Shown one piece after another: positions 14,673 through 22,940 of a stretch of DNA of 39,120 nucleotides (positions are counted from its first letter, which is position 1; every line of letters begins with the position of its first letter). The translations under genes and the position numbers were made by a program. Under the pieces are notes generated by a model. That model searched no databases. It was not told where the DNA came from and worked only from the letters and a program-made list of their open reading frames with translations. The stretch lies in contig CAKSNY010000028.1 of assembly GCA_934476455.1 (NCBI GenBank), positions 1 to 39,120 of the forward strand. Reading direction: 5' to 3'. Origin of the DNA: an uncultured Clostridia bacterium (GTDB lineage: Bacteria; Bacillota; Clostridia; UMGS1883).

Positions 14673-15116
14673 ATGTCATTTTTTAACAAACTCGGGGAGC
14701 TTGTTTTCGGTCCGGAGGACGACAGCGACGAGGTAGAGTTTGACTCTTTAACAGAGGCAAGCCAAAGGGAGGAGGACTCGGCGATACGTTCTTTCTCTAA
14801 AAAGTCAAAGGTGGTAAACATTGCCGCAACAACACAAATGAAGGTTGTTGTGGTATCTATAGAGCAGTTTGACGAGGTTAGAGAAATTGCCGACCACCTG
14901 AGAAACAAAAAGCCCGTTGTAATAAACCTTGAAAAGCTGGATAAGGATTCTTCGCGCAGGGTGCTTGACGTTATAAGCGGATGCGTGTATGCGCTTGACG
15001 GGTCAATTCAAAAGGTTGCTGCGGGGATTTTCCTTATAGCGCCTTACACCGTACACATTATGGCGGATGTGCGTGACGAGCTTAAAAACAACGGCATTTT
15101 CCCGTGGGAGGAATGA
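14673..15116 (+). CDS. sepF: Cell division protein SepF, 147 aa
   Basis: FtsZ-bundling, membrane-tethering division protein of Gram-positive bacteria. The N-terminal amphipathic membrane anchor MSFFNKLGELVFG is followed by an acidic linker. The conserved C-terminal domain includes KPVVINLEKLDKDSSRRVLD and AGIFLIAPYTVHI. GGAGG lies 8-9 nt upstream of ATG. Its last codons overlap the next gene by 4 nt. Confidence 0.95.
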   Translation: MSFFNKLGELVFGPEDDSDEVEFDSLTEASQREEDSAIRSFSKKSKVVNIAATTQMKVVVVSIEQFDEVREIADHLRNKKPVVINLEKLDKDSSRRVLDVISGCVYALDGSIQKVAAGIFLIAPYTVHIMADVRDELKNNGIFPWEE

Positions 15117-15880
15117 CGGATAAAAAGAGTTTGCTGTATAATCTTGATGAGCAGCAGCAAATTCTTTTTGCGCATATATACGACCTTTCCGCGCGGGCGT
15201 ACTCTTCCGGAAGGGATTTTTACAGTTGCTTTCTTTCGGAAAACGAGTGCGCGCTGCTAAAAGCGCGGGAGAGCTGTTTGCCGGTTGCGCCGCAGCTTTT
15301 CGGCGGTTACGGCGGGGCAATGCGGAATATGGCAGGGTTTGTACCGGAATATATTGAGCCGCACTTTCCTATAAGTGCGGTTGCCGTTACGGCGCGCTCT
15401 TTTTCCTCGCTTTCGCACCGCGATTTTTTGGGCAGCCTTATGTCGCTTGGGATAAAGCGGGAAAAGTGCGGCGATATTGTGATAAGCGAAAATTGCTGTT
15501 ATATTTTTCTGCAAAGCGATATTGCAGAATTTGTTAAGGACAACCTTGTTAAGGTAAAGAATACAGGCGTAAGTGTAAGTGTGGAAAATGCGGAGGACGT
15601 TGCCGTTCCCGAAAGGAAATTTGTGACTGTAAAGGGAACGGTTGCATCGCTGCGGCTTGACGCGGTGCTGTCGCTTGCGGTAGGCAAGGGGCGCGGAAAA
15701 TGTGCCGAGTACATACAGACAGGCAGGGTTTTTGTAGACGGCGTGTGCACCGCAAAACCGGATATGCACCTTCAAAACGGCTGCACGCTTACCGTGCGGG
15801 GTGTGGGTAAAATGCTTGTCGAGGTTTCCGGAAATTCCAAAAAGGGAAGAATATTTGTAACACTTAACAAATTTGCTTAA
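15113..15880 (+). CDS. ylmH: YlmH-type S4-domain RNA-binding protein, 255 aa
   Basis: An RNA-binding protein in which the last 75 residues form an S4 domain (SLRLDAVLSLAVGKGRGKC, then GRVFVDG). The N-terminal 170 residues match the YlmH layout (FGGYGGAMRNMAGFVPEY). In Bacillus YlmH has been linked to ribosome rescue and division-cluster expression. The ATG at 15113 shares bases with the sepF stop (ATGA); the ribosome binding site is unusually close (1-2 nt), which suggests re-initiation after sepF. Confidence 0.88.
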   Translation: MTDKKSLLYNLDEQQQILFAHIYDLSARAYSSGRDFYSCFLSENECALLKARESCLPVAPQLFGGYGGAMRNMAGFVPEYIEPHFPISAVAVTARSFSSLSHRDFLGSLMSLGIKREKCGDIVISENCCYIFLQSDIAEFVKDNLVKVKNTGVSVSVENAEDVAVPERKFVTVKGTVASLRLDAVLSLAVGKGRGKCAEYIQTGRVFVDGVCTAKPDMHLQNGCTLTVRGVGKMLVEVSGNSKKGRIFVTLNKFA

Positions 15881-15901
15881 GCGGATATGTTCGGATACAA
15901 T
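15873..15901 (+). promoter_or_regulatory. Candidate internal promoter before lspA
   Basis: TTGCTT (15873-15878), a 17-bp spacer, TACAAT (15896-15901). It overlaps the end of ylmH, in the largest gap (50 bp) of this part of the operon. It would drive lspA, rluD and later genes. Confidence 0.45.
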
Positions 15902-15930
15902 GGCATATTCTTAGGCATATGGAGTTTTAT

Positions 15931-16386
15931 ATGATTTTATATATTTTTATTTCAATAGCGATAATTCTTTTGGACCAGATAACGAAAATTTTTGCACTGC
16001 ACCTTAAAGGCAGCGCGGGCAGAGAGCTTATACACGGCGTTTTAAGCCTTGTTTATGTGGAAAACCGCGGGGCGGCGTTCGGTATGCTTCAGGGTGCACG
16101 CATATTTTTTATTGTGATAACGGCAATTGTTTTTATAGGAGGTTTTGTTTATTTTAAGAAAAATCCCTTAAAAAATACGCTTTCCAAAACGGCGGTTGCG
16201 TTTGTTGCGGGCGGCGCATTGGGCAATTTTATTGACAGGGTGTTTTTAGGCTATGTGCGCGACTTTATTTGTACGGATTTTATAAGCTTTCCCGTGTTTA
16301 ACATTGCGGATTGTTTTGTGTGCGTTGGGGCGGCACTTTTTGTGCTTTGCATTTTTACAGAAAACAGGGTGCAGCGCCATGGATAG
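15931..16386 (+). CDS. lspA: Lipoprotein signal peptidase, 151 aa
   Basis: Membrane aspartyl protease that removes signal peptides from diacylated prolipoproteins, such as LivK in this window. It has four hydrophobic segments. Conserved DQITK is at 15-19, VENRGAAFGML at 43-53, GNFIDR with Asp102, and NIADCF with Asp127, the catalytic pair. ATG at 15931 is preferred over the ATG at 15919 because GGAG (15921-15924) lies 6 nt upstream. It overlaps rluD. Confidence 0.95.
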   Translation: MILYIFISIAIILLDQITKIFALHLKGSAGRELIHGVLSLVYVENRGAAFGMLQGARIFFIVITAIVFIGGFVYFKKNPLKNTLSKTAVAFVAGGALGNFIDRVFLGYVRDFICTDFISFPVFNIADCFVCVGAALFVLCIFTENRVQRHG

Positions 16387-17308
16387 TATACTTAAAAGCT
16401 TTACGGCAGACAGTGCGGCGCGCTGCGACGTGTGTATAGCAGAAAAATTACCTGAAATTACGCGCAGCTATGTGCGAAAGCTTTTTGACGAAGACCGGAT
16501 AACCGTAAATAAAAAAACGGTGCGCCCCGCGTTTAAGGTTAAGCCGGGGGACGAGGTGTGCGTAAATCTGCCCGAGCCTAAGGAGCTTAGCGCAAAAGAG
16601 GAAAACATACCGCTTGATATAGTGTATGAGGACAAAAGCCTGCTTGTAATAAACAAGCCGCGCAAAATGGTGGTTCATCCCGCAGCGGGAAATGAGAGCG
16701 GCACGCTTGTAAATGCGCTGCTTTATCACTGCAAGGGCAATTTATCGGCGATAAACGGCTGCCTGCGCCCGGGGATAGTACACCGTATAGACAAGGATAC
16801 GACGGGGCTTTTGGTTGTGGCAAAAACAAATGCCGCACATCTTTTTTTATCCGCGCAGCTTGAGGACAAAACTCTTAACCGAACGTATTACGCGATTTTG
16901 CACAGCAATATTCAAAGCGACAGCTTAACGCTTGATTTTCCGATAGCGAGAAGCCAAAAGGACAGAAAGAAAATGGCGGTTGCAAAAGAGGGCGGAAGAA
17001 ACGCCGTTACGCACCTTTACGTGCTGGAACGCTTTAAAAAATACACGTATGTGAAATGCAGGCTTGAAACCGGGCGTACGCACCAGATAAGGGTGCACAC
17101 GGCGCATATCGGTCACCCGATTTTGGGCGATAAAACCTACGGCGTGAAAAAAGAAGAATATAAGCTTACGGGGCAGCTTCTGCACGCAGGGGAGATTGGA
17201 TTTATCCACCCCGAAAGCAAGGAAGAGATGCACTTTAGCGCCCCGCTTCCCGATGATTTTTCTGCGGTGCTTTCCGATATTCGCGCAAAATACGGGGATA
17301 ATAATTAA
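16379..17308 (+). CDS. Pseudouridine synthase, RluD subfamily, 309 aa
   Basis: rRNA pseudouridine synthase with an N-terminal S4 domain (RSYVRKLFDEDRITVNKK) and a catalytic domain containing HRIDKDTTGLL, where Asp138 is the nucleophile. The C-terminal RTHQIRVH motif is also present. The ATG at 16379 lies 8 nt inside lspA; the longer in-frame extension upstream would overlap lspA by 80 nt and is rejected. The lspA-rluD order is common in Bacillota. The exact target uridine cannot be assigned from sequence. Confidence 0.93.
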   Translation: MDSILKSFTADSAARCDVCIAEKLPEITRSYVRKLFDEDRITVNKKTVRPAFKVKPGDEVCVNLPEPKELSAKEENIPLDIVYEDKSLLVINKPRKMVVHPAAGNESGTLVNALLYHCKGNLSAINGCLRPGIVHRIDKDTTGLLVVAKTNAAHLFLSAQLEDKTLNRTYYAILHSNIQSDSLTLDFPIARSQKDRKKMAVAKEGGRNAVTHLYVLERFKKYTYVKCRLETGRTHQIRVHTAHIGHPILGDKTYGVKKEEYKLTGQLLHAGEIGFIHPESKEEMHFSAPLPDDFSAVLSDIRAKYGDNN

Positions 17309-17357
17309 AAAGCTAATGATTTTTTGTCGGTTATTTCCGACGGAATGGAGAATAGAT

Positions 17358-19274
17358 ATGGCAAAAGAGAAATTTTATATCACCACACCGATTTACTATC
17401 CGAGCGACAAGCTGCACATAGGTCATTCCTACTGCACGGTTGCCGCAGATACAATTGCGCGCTATAAAAGGGCGCAGGGCTATGACGTTATGTTTTTAAC
17501 AGGCACTGACGAGCACGGGCAGAAAATCCAGCGTATTGCCGAGGAAAAGGGCGTTACCCCCAAGGAATACGTAGACGGCATTGTAAGCGGAATTAAGGAT
17601 TTGTGGAAGATGCTTGACATAAGCAACGACAAATTTATCCGCACAACGGATGAAATGCACGTTAAGGCTGTGCAAAAGATTTTTAACATCCTTTACGAAA
17701 AGGGCGATATATATAAAAGCGAGTATGAGGGGTGGTACTGCACCCCGTGCGAGTCTTTCTGGACAGAGCACCAGTTAAAAGACGGAAAATGCCCCGACTG
17801 CGGGCGCCCCGTTGAAAAAACAAAGGAGGAAAGCTATTTCTTCCGCCTGTCGAAATATCAGGACAGACTTATAGAGCTTATAAAAAACAATCCCGACTTT
17901 TTGCAGCCGTCAATCCGCCAGAATGAAATGCTTAATAACTTTCTTATTCCGGGGCTTGAAGATTTGTGCGTTTCGCGCACAAGCTTTGACTGGGGTATTC
18001 CCGTTACGTTTGACCCCAAGCACGTAGTATACGTGTGGCTGGACGCGCTTACAAACTATATTACGGCGCTTGGCGCTTTTTCCGAAAATGACGCGGACTT
18101 TTTGCGATATTGGCCGGCGGATGTGCATCTTGTCGGAAAAGAAATTGTGCGTTTCCATTCTATCATATGGCCGGCAATGCTTATGGCGCTTGACTTACCG
18201 CTGCCGAAACAGGTTTACGGACACGGGTGGCTGCTGCTTGACGGCGGAAAGATGAGTAAATCGAAAGGAAACGTTGTAGACCCGGTAACGCTTATAAACA
18301 AATACGGGGTGGACGCTATTCGCTATTTCCTTATGCGCGAAATGCCGTTCGGTGCGGACGGAGTGTTTAGTAACGAAGCGCTTATAAACCGCATAAATTC
18401 CGATCTTGCAAACGACCTGGGAAATCTTGTAAGCAGAACCGTGAGCATGGTTGAAAAGTATTTCGGCGGTACGGTTACCTCCTCGGGTAAGAGTGAGGCG
18501 CTTGACGACGAGCTTATATCCCTTGCGATGGAAACGCCTGCACTTGTTGAAAAAATGATGGATTCGTTCCAGTTTTCTTCGGCATTGGCGCAGATATGGA
18601 AGCTTATAAGCCGTACAAATAAGTATATAGATGAAACAATGCCCTGGGCACTTGCAAAGAACGAGGAAAGCAAGGCGCGCCTTGAAGCGGTTTTGTATAA
18701 CCTGTGCGAATCAATACGTATTTGCGCGGAGCTTACAGAGCCTGTGATGACGCACACGTCGCCTGTTATCCGTGAGCAGCTGGGCGTAACGGTTTGCGGA
18801 TGGGAAACCTCTAAAAAGTGGGGCGCACAAAATAGCTTTACGGTTAAAAAGGGAGAGGTGCTTTTCCCGCGTATTGACGTAGAGGCAGAGCTTGAAGCCC
18901 TTTCAAAAAGTAATGCAAAGGAACCCGAAATTCCCGAGCCGGAGCATAAAGAGGAAATCCCGATAGATACCTTTGCGGCTTCCGAGCTCAGGGTAGGCAG
19001 AGTAACAGAGTGCGAAAAAATAAAAAAAGCGAAGAAGCTTTTAAAGCTTCAGATAGATTTGGGCTATGAAAAGCGCCAGGTTGTGAGCGGTATTGCACAA
19101 TTTTACGAGCCGCAGCAGCTTATAGAAAAAAAGGTTATTGTTGTTGTTAATTTAAAAAGCGTTAAGCTTTGCGGCGAGGAAAGCCACGGTATGATTTTGT
19201 GTGCAAGCACGCCCGACGCTTTAACGATAGTAGCCCCCGATGACGATATAGCTCTCGGCAGTGAGGTCAGATAA
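17358..19274 (+). CDS. metG: Methionyl-tRNA synthetase, 638 aa
   Basis: Class I synthetase. HIGH at 20-23, a zinc knuckle formed by CTPC near 128-131 and CPDC near 145-148, and KMSKS near 297-301. From about 537 it has an extra tRNA-binding domain of the EMAP-II/Trbp111 type (FAASELRVGRV ... GEESHGMILCAS), which serves dimerisation in many bacterial MetRS. The ATG at 17358, with GGAG upstream, is chosen; a 54-codon in-frame extension overlapping rluD is rejected. Its stop codon shares a base with the tatD start (TAATG). Confidence 0.97.
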   Translation: MAKEKFYITTPIYYPSDKLHIGHSYCTVAADTIARYKRAQGYDVMFLTGTDEHGQKIQRIAEEKGVTPKEYVDGIVSGIKDLWKMLDISNDKFIRTTDEMHVKAVQKIFNILYEKGDIYKSEYEGWYCTPCESFWTEHQLKDGKCPDCGRPVEKTKEESYFFRLSKYQDRLIELIKNNPDFLQPSIRQNEMLNNFLIPGLEDLCVSRTSFDWGIPVTFDPKHVVYVWLDALTNYITALGAFSENDADFLRYWPADVHLVGKEIVRFHSIIWPAMLMALDLPLPKQVYGHGWLLLDGGKMSKSKGNVVDPVTLINKYGVDAIRYFLMREMPFGADGVFSNEALINRINSDLANDLGNLVSRTVSMVEKYFGGTVTSSGKSEALDDELISLAMETPALVEKMMDSFQFSSALAQIWKLISRTNKYIDETMPWALAKNEESKARLEAVLYNLCESIRICAELTEPVMTHTSPVIREQLGVTVCGWETSKKWGAQNSFTVKKGEVLFPRIDVEAELEALSKSNAKEPEIPEPEHKEEIPIDTFAASELRVGRVTECEKIKKAKKLLKLQIDLGYEKRQVVSGIAQFYEPQQLIEKKVIVVVNLKSVKLCGEESHGMILCASTPDALTIVAPDDDIALGSEVR

Positions 19275-20035
19275 TGCTTTTTGATACACATGCACACTAC
19301 TATGACCCGCGTTTTGACGCTGACCGTGACGAGGTGCTTTCCTCGCTCGAAAAGGGCGGCGTGGGGTATATATTAAACGCCGGGTGTGACGTAAAAACGT
19401 CTGACCAATGCGTTGAAATTGCAAAAAAAAGCCCGCATTTCTACGCTTCTGCCGGCATACATCCTGAAAATGCCGATACGGCGACCGATGCGGATTTTGA
19501 GCATATACGCGCGCTTTGCAAAAACGACAAGGTGCGCGCCGTTGGTGAAATAGGGCTTGACTATCACTACGGCGGCGATAAAGAGGTGCAAAAAAGCGCC
19601 TTTGTGCGCCAGATTGCACTATCGGAGGAAGTAGGGCTTCCGTTTGTAATACATTGCCGTGATGCCTGCGGCGACTGCCTTGACATTCTCCGCAGCGAAT
19701 ACCGCGGAAACGGCGCGGCTATGCACTGCTTCAGCGAAAGCGCAGAAACCGCGCGTATTGTCCTTAATATGGGGCTTTATATATCTGTGGGCGGTACGCT
19801 TACCTTTAAAAACAATGTTCGCACGGTGGAGGCTGTGCGCTATATTCCGCTTGACAGGCTTCTGCTTGAAACCGACGCGCCGTACCTTGCGCCGACGCCG
19901 CACCGCGGCGAGCGCAACACAAGCCTTTTAATGCACTGCGTTGCCGAAAAGGTAGCACAGCTTAAAGGCATTACGGCAGAAGAGGTTGCGGAAATTACCA
20001 CAAATAATGCAAAGAAATTTTTTAACATTGATTAA
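19274..20035 (+). CDS. TatD-family metal-dependent hydrolase/DNase, 253 aa
   Basis: A TIM-barrel metal hydrolase. Metal ligands are seen in DTHAHYYD (His6, His8), GEIGLDYHY (Glu92), a HCRDA motif and MHCFS. ETDAPYLAP closes the active site. This is the YcfH/TatD type usually found after metG, with 3'-5' DNase activity reported for relatives. It is the last gene of the miaB series and is followed by a perfect hairpin terminator. Confidence 0.94.
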   Translation: MLFDTHAHYYDPRFDADRDEVLSSLEKGGVGYILNAGCDVKTSDQCVEIAKKSPHFYASAGIHPENADTATDADFEHIRALCKNDKVRAVGEIGLDYHYGGDKEVQKSAFVRQIALSEEVGLPFVIHCRDACGDCLDILRSEYRGNGAAMHCFSESAETARIVLNMGLYISVGGTLTFKNNVRTVEAVRYIPLDRLLLETDAPYLAPTPHRGERNTSLLMHCVAEKVAQLKGITAEEVAEITTNNAKKFFNID

Positions 20036-20085
20036 AGAAATAGCTGCGGCTAAAGTAATTTTACTTTAGCCGCAGCTATTTCTTT
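20034..20085. terminator. Perfect 25-bp-arm palindromic terminator after tatD
   Basis: Positions 20034-20058 and 20061-20085 are exact reverse complements with a 2-nt centre. The tatD stop codon overlaps the first arm. The A-rich left end and T-rich right end let it work in both directions. Confidence 0.85.
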
Positions 20086-20088
20086 TAA

Positions 20089-20315
20089 GGGAATAGGAAA
20101 AAAAGCTTCAGAACGGACAAACTGAACCCGAAGGTGTACAAAAGTACTCCGAGAGGTGAAGTTTGTTCGTAGCAAAAAGGCTTATAAATACAGAAAAATC
20201 GAATGTAATGAGATTTTTCTACCAAAACAGAGTTTTTAAACTGTTTTACGGTTACAAGCTTTTGATTATAATTGCCTTTTTGCGGTCTGGACTTTTTTAA
20301 CATCCCCGTTTTTTT
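20089..20315 (+). ncRNA. Predicted structured RNA, about 225 nt, complete copy
   Basis: No protein fits; a multi-branched RNA does. P0: GGGA (20089-20092) with TCCC (20303-20306). P1: AAAAAAG plus TTCAGA (20099-20112, one bulge) with TCTGGA plus CTTTTTT (20286-20298). P2: 20113-20123 with 20160-20170, then tandem GA-GA, ACC/GGT, an internal loop, and GGTGTAC/GTACTCC capped by AAAA. P3: GCAAAAAGGC-TTATAA (20172-20187) with TTATAA-TT-GCCTTTTTGC (20266-20283). It encloses P4 (AGAAAAATC/GATTTTTCT) and P5 (AAAACAG/CTGTTTT, flanked by ACC/GGT). G-U pairs in P1 and P2 exist only in plus-strand RNA. It ends with CCCCG and seven T. The family is unknown to me. Confidence 0.75.
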
Positions 20316-21024
20316 ATTTGCCGAGATATGCTTTCTTTATATCCTCGTTTGCGAGAAGGTCTTTCCCAAGCCCCTCCATGGTTATTTTTCCTGTTTCAAG
20401 AACGTAGCCTATATCCGCTGTTTTTAAAGCCATATTGGCGTTCTGTTCAATAAGAAGAATGGTAACGCCGCGCTTGTTTATTTCTTTTATTATATCGAAT
20501 ATGCCGCGCACAACAAGCGGTGCAAGACCGAGCGACGGCTCATCCATCATTATAAGACGCGGCTTTGACATAAGCGCCCTGCCTACGGCAAGCATCTGCT
20601 GCTCACCGCCGGAAAGCGTGCCTGCAAGCTGCCATTCACGCTCTTTAAGGCGGGGGAAAAGGTCATACACATAGGAAAAGTCCTTTGAAAGGTCGTCCTT
20701 TCTGAGATATGCCCCCATTCTGAGATTTTCCTTTACGGTAAGGTTCGGGAAAACCTTTCTCCCTTCGGGAACAAGCGTAACGCCGCCCTTTACAATGTCG
20801 TAGGGGGCTTTGCCCACAAGCTGTGTACCCTCGTACATTATAGATGCGGACGCCGGTTTTACAATACCTGCAACAGCCTTAAGGGTTGTGCTTTTTCCCG
20901 CGCCGTTTGCACCGATAAGCGTTACGATTTTTCCGCGGGGAACATCCATACTGATGCCCTTTACCGCTTCTATACCGCCGTATGAAACGACGAGGTTCTT
21001 TATTTCAAGAATGTTATCATTCAT
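20314..21024 (-). CDS. livF: Branched-chain amino-acid ABC transporter ATPase LivF, 236 aa
   Basis: ATP-binding subunit of a leucine/isoleucine/valine importer. Walker A GANGAGKST, signature LSGGEQQ, Walker B RLIMMDEPS and the switch His region LLIEQNANMAL are all present. The ATG at 21024 (GGTGAG upstream) is preferred over the GTG at 21030. It overlaps livG. The last gene of the liv operon; its stop codon lies in the terminal T-tract of the opposite-strand structured RNA. Confidence 0.95.
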   Translation of the reverse strand: MNDNILEIKNLVVSYGGIEAVKGISMDVPRGKIVTLIGANGAGKSTTLKAVAGIVKPASASIMYEGTQLVGKAPYDIVKGGVTLVPEGRKVFPNLTVKENLRMGAYLRKDDLSKDFSYVYDLFPRLKEREWQLAGTLSGGEQQMLAVGRALMSKPRLIMMDEPSLGLAPLVVRGIFDIIKEINKRGVTILLIEQNANMALKTADIGYVLETGKITMEGLGKDLLANEDIKKAYLGK

Positions 21025-21853
21025 CCTCACTCACCCCCAGGTATGCGTCAATTACGTGTTTGTCCGACTGAACCTCCGCCGGTGTGCCGCTTGCTATAAG
21101 CTTGCCGAAATCCACAACGTAAATTCTGTCGGAAATATCCATAACCATATTCATATGGTGCTCTATCAAAAGCACGGAAAGGTTGAATTTGTCGCGTATT
21201 TGGCGGACAAATTCGGTGAGCTCGGCGGTTTCCTGCGGGTTCATACCTGCGGCAGGCTCGTCAAGCAGCAAAAGCTGCGGCTTTGTTGCAAGCGCACGCG
21301 CAATCTCAAGATGGCGCTGCTTTCCGTAAGGGAGAGATGTTGCAAGCTCGTCTTTCACGCTCTCAAGACCTACGGTTTTTAAAAGCTCCAGCGTTTCGGC
21401 ACGCATTTTTTCTTCCTCCGCATGATTAAGGCGAAACGTAGCAGAAAGAATATTGCTTGTTCTTAACATATGCTTTGCGACAAGCACGTTTTCAAAAACG
21501 GTCATAGACTTAAAAAGCCTTATGTTCTGGAATGTTCTTGCCATACCGAGCTGCGTTATTTTATCCGGGGTTTTTACAATCCGCTTTGTATATTTGTCTT
21601 GGTTTTCGCCGGCGTACAGCTTTTTCATTTTACCGCGCGGAAAATTTGAAAGTATGAGGTTATCGTTAAAAAGTATTTCGCCGTTTGTTGCCTCGTACAC
21701 ACCGGTTATTACGTTAAACACCGTTGTTTTTCCGGCACCGTTGGGACCTATAAGCGAAACAATTTCGCCCTTGTCTATATGCAGCGACAGATTGTTTATT
21801 GCAACTACGCCGCCAAACTGCATTGTTATATCGTTTAGTGCAAGTATACTCAC
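21017..21853 (-). CDS. livG: Branched-chain amino-acid ABC transporter ATPase LivG, 278 aa
   Basis: Second ATPase of the importer. Walker A GPNGAGKTT, the LivG-specific GMARTFQNIRLF, a signature-like LPYGKQRHLEIARAL, Walker B LLLLDEPAAGMNP and EHHMNMVM. It is somewhat longer than usual because of a basic insert of about 25 residues (PRGKMKKLYAGENQ) before GMARTFQ. GTG start at 21853 overlapping the livM stop by 4 nt. Confidence 0.95.
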   Translation of the reverse strand: MSILALNDITMQFGGVVAINNLSLHIDKGEIVSLIGPNGAGKTTVFNVITGVYEATNGEILFNDNLILSNFPRGKMKKLYAGENQDKYTKRIVKTPDKITQLGMARTFQNIRLFKSMTVFENVLVAKHMLRTSNILSATFRLNHAEEEKMRAETLELLKTVGLESVKDELATSLPYGKQRHLEIARALATKPQLLLLDEPAAGMNPQETAELTEFVRQIRDKFNLSVLLIEHHMNMVMDISDRIYVVDFGKLIASGTPAEVQSDKHVIDAYLGVSEDE

Positions 21854-22932
21854 TGCTTTTCCACCCCCGCTGCCGTTTTCTTTGCCGCTTTTTTAGAGAA
21901 AAAGCGGTTGTATATTCGTTGGGGCGAAAATTCCTTATCACCCATTATGCCCTTGCGGAAGAACAAAACTATAACCATAATAAATATCGCAAAAACAACT
22001 TTTCTGAAGCCCGGGCGCAGCAGCGGAACTTTAAAGCCGCCGATATACTGCTCTGCGTCAAGGAAACGCAGCCACCATTCGTTGCAGGCGATAAACAAAA
22101 ACGAGCTTATGCAGCTGCCCGTAACAGAGCCTATACCGCCGATAACAACAATAAGCAGTATTTCATACGTCATAGCGGATTTAAACGGCGCTGCCTGTAC
22201 CGTAGACTGAAACATTGCCAAAAGCGCGCCGGAAATACCTGCAAAAAACGAACTTATGCAAAAGGCAAACTGCTTGTGCGAGGCAAGGTTTATGCCCATT
22301 GTTTCAGCGGCGATTTCGTCGTCGCGTATTGCTTTAAACGCACGCCCGTAGGTGGAATTTATAAGAAGCACGATTACGGCTATACATATGCCCGACACCA
22401 CAAACGGAAACATTGTGGATTTAAACGTCGGAAAGCTTCTTAAAAGGTTGGAGCCGTTTGTAACGGGGCCTAACACATCCCACTGCATAATTGCCCTTAT
22501 TATTTCCGCAAAACCCAAGGTTGCAATTGCAAGGTAGTCGCTCTTAAACCGAAGAACGGGAAGCCCCACCAAAAAGGCAAACACCATTGCGGCAATACCG
22601 GCAAGAATAAGCGCGGGTATTACGGGGATTGCAAAATTTACAATGCCGCCGTCAAAATACATATAAACCGCATCACGTGCAGCCGGCGGTATTGTAAGTA
22701 TGGCGTACGTGTATGCGCCGATAAGCATAAAGCCCGCCTGCCCGAGGGAAAACAGCCCCGTAAAACCGTTTAAAAGGTTCATAGAAACCGCGACAAGTGC
22801 ATAAATTGCACCTTTTTTAAGCACGGTGAAAACCATTGACGTAGGCAAAAGAACCTTTTCAAGCACAAATACCATAATATAAATTGCCGCTATAAGCGCT
22901 ATTGAAATAATTTTACTTGTTTTTTTACTCAT
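21850..22932 (-). CDS. livM: Branched-chain amino-acid ABC transporter permease LivM, 360 aa
   Basis: Integral-membrane permease with about 9-10 hydrophobic segments. Typical LivM stretches are visible: NGFTGLFSLGQAGFM, RFKSDYLAIATLGFAEI and RAFKAIRDDEIAAETMGIN, the last being the coupling loop. The ATG at 22932, with GAGGTGG just upstream, is favoured over a GTG at 22944. Confidence 0.94.
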   Translation of the reverse strand: MSKKTSKIISIALIAAIYIMVFVLEKVLLPTSMVFTVLKKGAIYALVAVSMNLLNGFTGLFSLGQAGFMLIGAYTYAILTIPPAARDAVYMYFDGGIVNFAIPVIPALILAGIAAMVFAFLVGLPVLRFKSDYLAIATLGFAEIIRAIMQWDVLGPVTNGSNLLRSFPTFKSTMFPFVVSGICIAVIVLLINSTYGRAFKAIRDDEIAAETMGINLASHKQFAFCISSFFAGISGALLAMFQSTVQAAPFKSAMTYEILLIVVIGGIGSVTGSCISSFLFIACNEWWLRFLDAEQYIGGFKVPLLRPGFRKVVFAIFIMVIVLFFRKGIMGDKEFSPQRIYNRFFSKKAAKKTAAGVEKQ

Positions 22933-22940
22933 AAGCCACC

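Noticed and set aside
17309..17357. GTCGG/CCGAC hairpin between rluD and metG as a terminator
   Set aside because: Only five base pairs, with T-run on the 5' side only; too weak to call.
17196..17357. 54-codon N-terminal extension of MetRS
   Set aside because: It overlaps rluD; the protein family begins at MAKEKFYITTPIYY and the ribosome binding site fits the later ATG.
5198..20028. Many long minus-strand frames opposite miaB to tatD
   Set aside because: They mirror the codon pattern of the real plus-strand genes, are rich in Cys, Arg and Phe, and lack ribosome binding sites and recognisable domains.
20089..20315. Retron-type msr/msd RNA, suggested by TAGC after the first hairpin
   Set aside because: No reverse transcriptase gene is adjacent to either copy, and the flanking inverted repeats do not match the retron layout well.
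20089..20315. Riboswitch or T-box controlling a downstream gene
   Set aside because: The downstream gene livF is on the opposite strand; no downstream plus-strand gene follows for 5 kb.
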